The notes under the pieces: generated by a model | The model's database searches: none | Told to the model about the DNA's origin: nothing | The model's input: the letters and a program-made list of their open reading frames with translations, nothing else | Position numbers and translations under genes: made by a program | Assembly (NCBI GenBank): GCA_013397935.1 | Contig: VZRN01006619.1 | Span: 2,748,235-2,812,234 of the forward strand | Length of the DNA stretch: 64,000 nt | Source of the DNA: Dasyornis broadbenti | Taxonomy: Eukaryota > Chordata > Aves > Passeriformes > Dasyornithidae | Direction of reading: 5' to 3' | In this document: positions 62,001 to 64,000 of the stretch, piece after piece | Numbering within the stretch: the first letter of the stretch is position 1 | Layout: the number at the start of each line of letters is the position of its first letter

Positions 62001-64000
62001 CACCCAGTTGCTTTAGTGTCAAAACTTTCTCATTAAACATGGAGAAGGGCATTAAAATTCAGCTCTTCTCTTACACCCTCCACCCTAAATTGCATATATG
62101 CAATGAGAAATTGTTCAAAATTCTTTCCAGATGTTTATTAAAAATCTCAATATCCATTAGAATTAGCCCTTGGTACATATTTATACCCATAGCAGATGAA
62201 TGTGTGAGAACACGTTTATTAACAAAATACTGAAAAAAAATCCATGTTTTCTATCAGAAGCTCTGCCCCAGTTCCCTTGGCAGAATTAGTGGCTGAGTGC
62301 ATCAAATGCCTGCCATGTTTCTGAAGGCTGGTGTGAACTTGTAATTCTTCTGCATGTAAATAGCTCTCCCGAGATTAATAGGAGTATTCAAGCAGGCAAA
62401 TGTCGTGCACACTGGGTGGCAGGATCAGGCCAGCAGTTAGCACATCCCTCACAGTTACAGTGACTTTTCTTCAGATTTAGCAACTGTGATTGCTACAGAA
62501 TTTCCATTAAATTTTCTCACTTGTATCCCAGAAGAACAGAGATCTAATATTACAGTAACCGTAATTAGGAAGGACTTAAGAAAACTGAGTCCTATTATGT
62601 GCAGTGCCCCATCACTGGCAAAAAGAATGGTGCATATTATCATTTTATCACTGCCTGGCTTTAGACACTTTATTTAAAATTTGACTGAAACTCTAATAAG
62701 GATTTGGTCTATGAATCCTTACCTGCTCAAGTCTCCACTAAGTTAGAACACCGAGTTTTTTTCCTCAAACTGTAAAGAATGAAAGTTTGCGGGGAAATAT
62801 TTTAGCTGTCAGCAATAGATTTGAAGAAGGAATTAAATTTCAAGAACTCTTGTGAGGAATTTATCTAATGTTAATCATCTGAAAGTAGGAATCTAGTCTA
62901 AACTTGCTGTATCAGATGCCTCAGTGTCCACAAGATGAACATCTCGAAACAACTGTCAAAGTTAAGTGAAATAATTACTCCCAGAAATGCCCTTTTTATT
63001 TATTTATTTATTATTTTTTTTGCATGCAGAAAGCTCAAACATGAACAGATAGGCCAAGGCATCTAAGTTTTAGATGGCCAACATCCAGCTAGGGTAAACT
63101 TCTGCTCAGTGTCCATTCAGCATCTTAAGCCTTTCCAGGTTTTTTCATCACAGAGACAGCTCTATCAGCAAGCAGTGCACTTTGCATCAATAACATGACA
63201 TGGCATGCTGGGATAAGCTGTGCTGATACAGATATTGCTGTATGTATTTTGTACATCTGTAGCCACAGAGTCAAGATCCCGAGTGCTGAGGTCTCAGCCT
63301 GTCTCCTTGATTAGCCCTAATAAAATATATGTTTTTGTGATGAAATCCAGACTAACCTCTGTTCGATATTCAACTTTCAATGTAATCTCGAAGATTCAGG
63401 CTGATCTTGCTCCCAGACAGTGCATTTTGATAATGCCTCAGCTGCACAGCTGGCCCGTTCCCAAGTAAAAACACATTGGTCCTGGTCAAGTTGTGTCTGG
63501 AGCATTGGATTCATCCTGATTATAAGTCAGAGGAGATTCCAGCTCTTAATTCTCTCTTCTGCATGAATAACTGCTAAAATGCCTCTAACAGGTAACATAG
63601 TATCAGGAAGTCTTCCATAAAACTTAGGGACAATCTCAGTTTAGAGCTAAACTCTAAAATTCACACGGATCTCAACCTCGATGCCAGCCCTCAGCTCCCA
63701 GACAGCACAGTCATACACAGTCAGGACATCACATGGTCCTCAGGAAAATTCACTGACCTACTGATGTGGCATTTTCTTTAGACGCTGGGCCACTGCCCTG
63801 AAAAAATACGGAGTCCCTACCCTATCTGACAATATTTACTGGTGTATCTTGGTTGATATACCCATGCAGATGGAATTTTACTATGTTTTCCACCAGCATA
63901 GTTCCATTCCCCAGATACCTGTGTTTCTGAAATGCAAGAAGTTGGCATTGCCTCCTTTTCCCATTCCTTCACATCCACATTTTTCTCTATATCCATCAGG
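56029..64000. other. Unique non-coding DNA, AT-rich towards the end
   Basis: Eight kilobases hold no recognisable interspersed repeat and no frame above 122 codons. Stretches near 58.4-58.5 kb and 59.80-59.90 kb (ATGATTAGCATAAATTAGAA) have conserved-element texture with homeodomain-like cores. No exon with a recognisable protein is seen. Confidence 0.55.
62996..63021. repeat. (TTTA)n simple repeat
   Basis: About four TTTA units are followed by a short T run. Confidence 0.85.

Overview
The window looks like non-coding nuclear DNA from a bird, most likely a songbird (Passeriformes). Three things point this way. First, the only abundant interspersed repeats are short, 5'-truncated CR1 LINE 3' ends that finish in the CR1-type octamer repeat (ATTCTGTG/ATTCTATG); seven are recognisable. 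Second, there is one solo LTR of about 1.0 kb whose ends and layout resemble songbird endogenous retrovirus LTRs. Third, interspersed repeat density is low, with no L1/Alu-type elements, and simple repeats and homopolymers are scattered. The species call is inference; no coding sequence is available to anchor it.

I could not support any protein-coding gene, tRNA, rRNA or known small RNA. The longest open frames are 213, 203, 190, 176 and 162 codons. None has a recognisable domain or the alternating exon/intron look of a conserved vertebrate gene, and most overlap equally open frames on the other strand. The window is best read as intergenic sequence (gene desert) or the interior of a very large intron.

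Layout. 1-9.4 kb: unique DNA with a T30 tract, a CT microsatellite and a CTCF-like motif, ending near a perfect palindrome made of two opposed octamer (ATGCAAAT) motifs. 9.4-17.7 kb: the part that most resembles conserved regulatory DNA, with a very long near-perfect hairpin at 13.36-13.45 kb and a CpG-bearing, homeodomain-dyad-rich block at 14.0-15.0 kb. 17.7-31 kb: unique DNA with a CR1 at 20.7 kb, a polypyrimidine/polypurine hairpin with exon-like flanks at 21.7-21.9 kb, and a CR1 at 30.4 kb. 31-41 kb: CR1s at 31.9 and 38.4 kb, a (CA)n array, a 17-bp minisatellite and the solo LTR. 41-56 kb: a (CA)n array, a (TTCC)n tract containing a 211-base assembly gap, three CR1s, a compact palindrome at 47.6 kb and several long T tracts. 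56-64 kb: unique, AT-rich DNA with nothing recognisable beyond a TTTA tract.

No genes can be shown to work together here. If the window has a function, it is most plausibly regulatory. The structures that best deserve follow-up are the 13.4-kb hairpin, the octamer palindrome and the homeodomain-site cluster.
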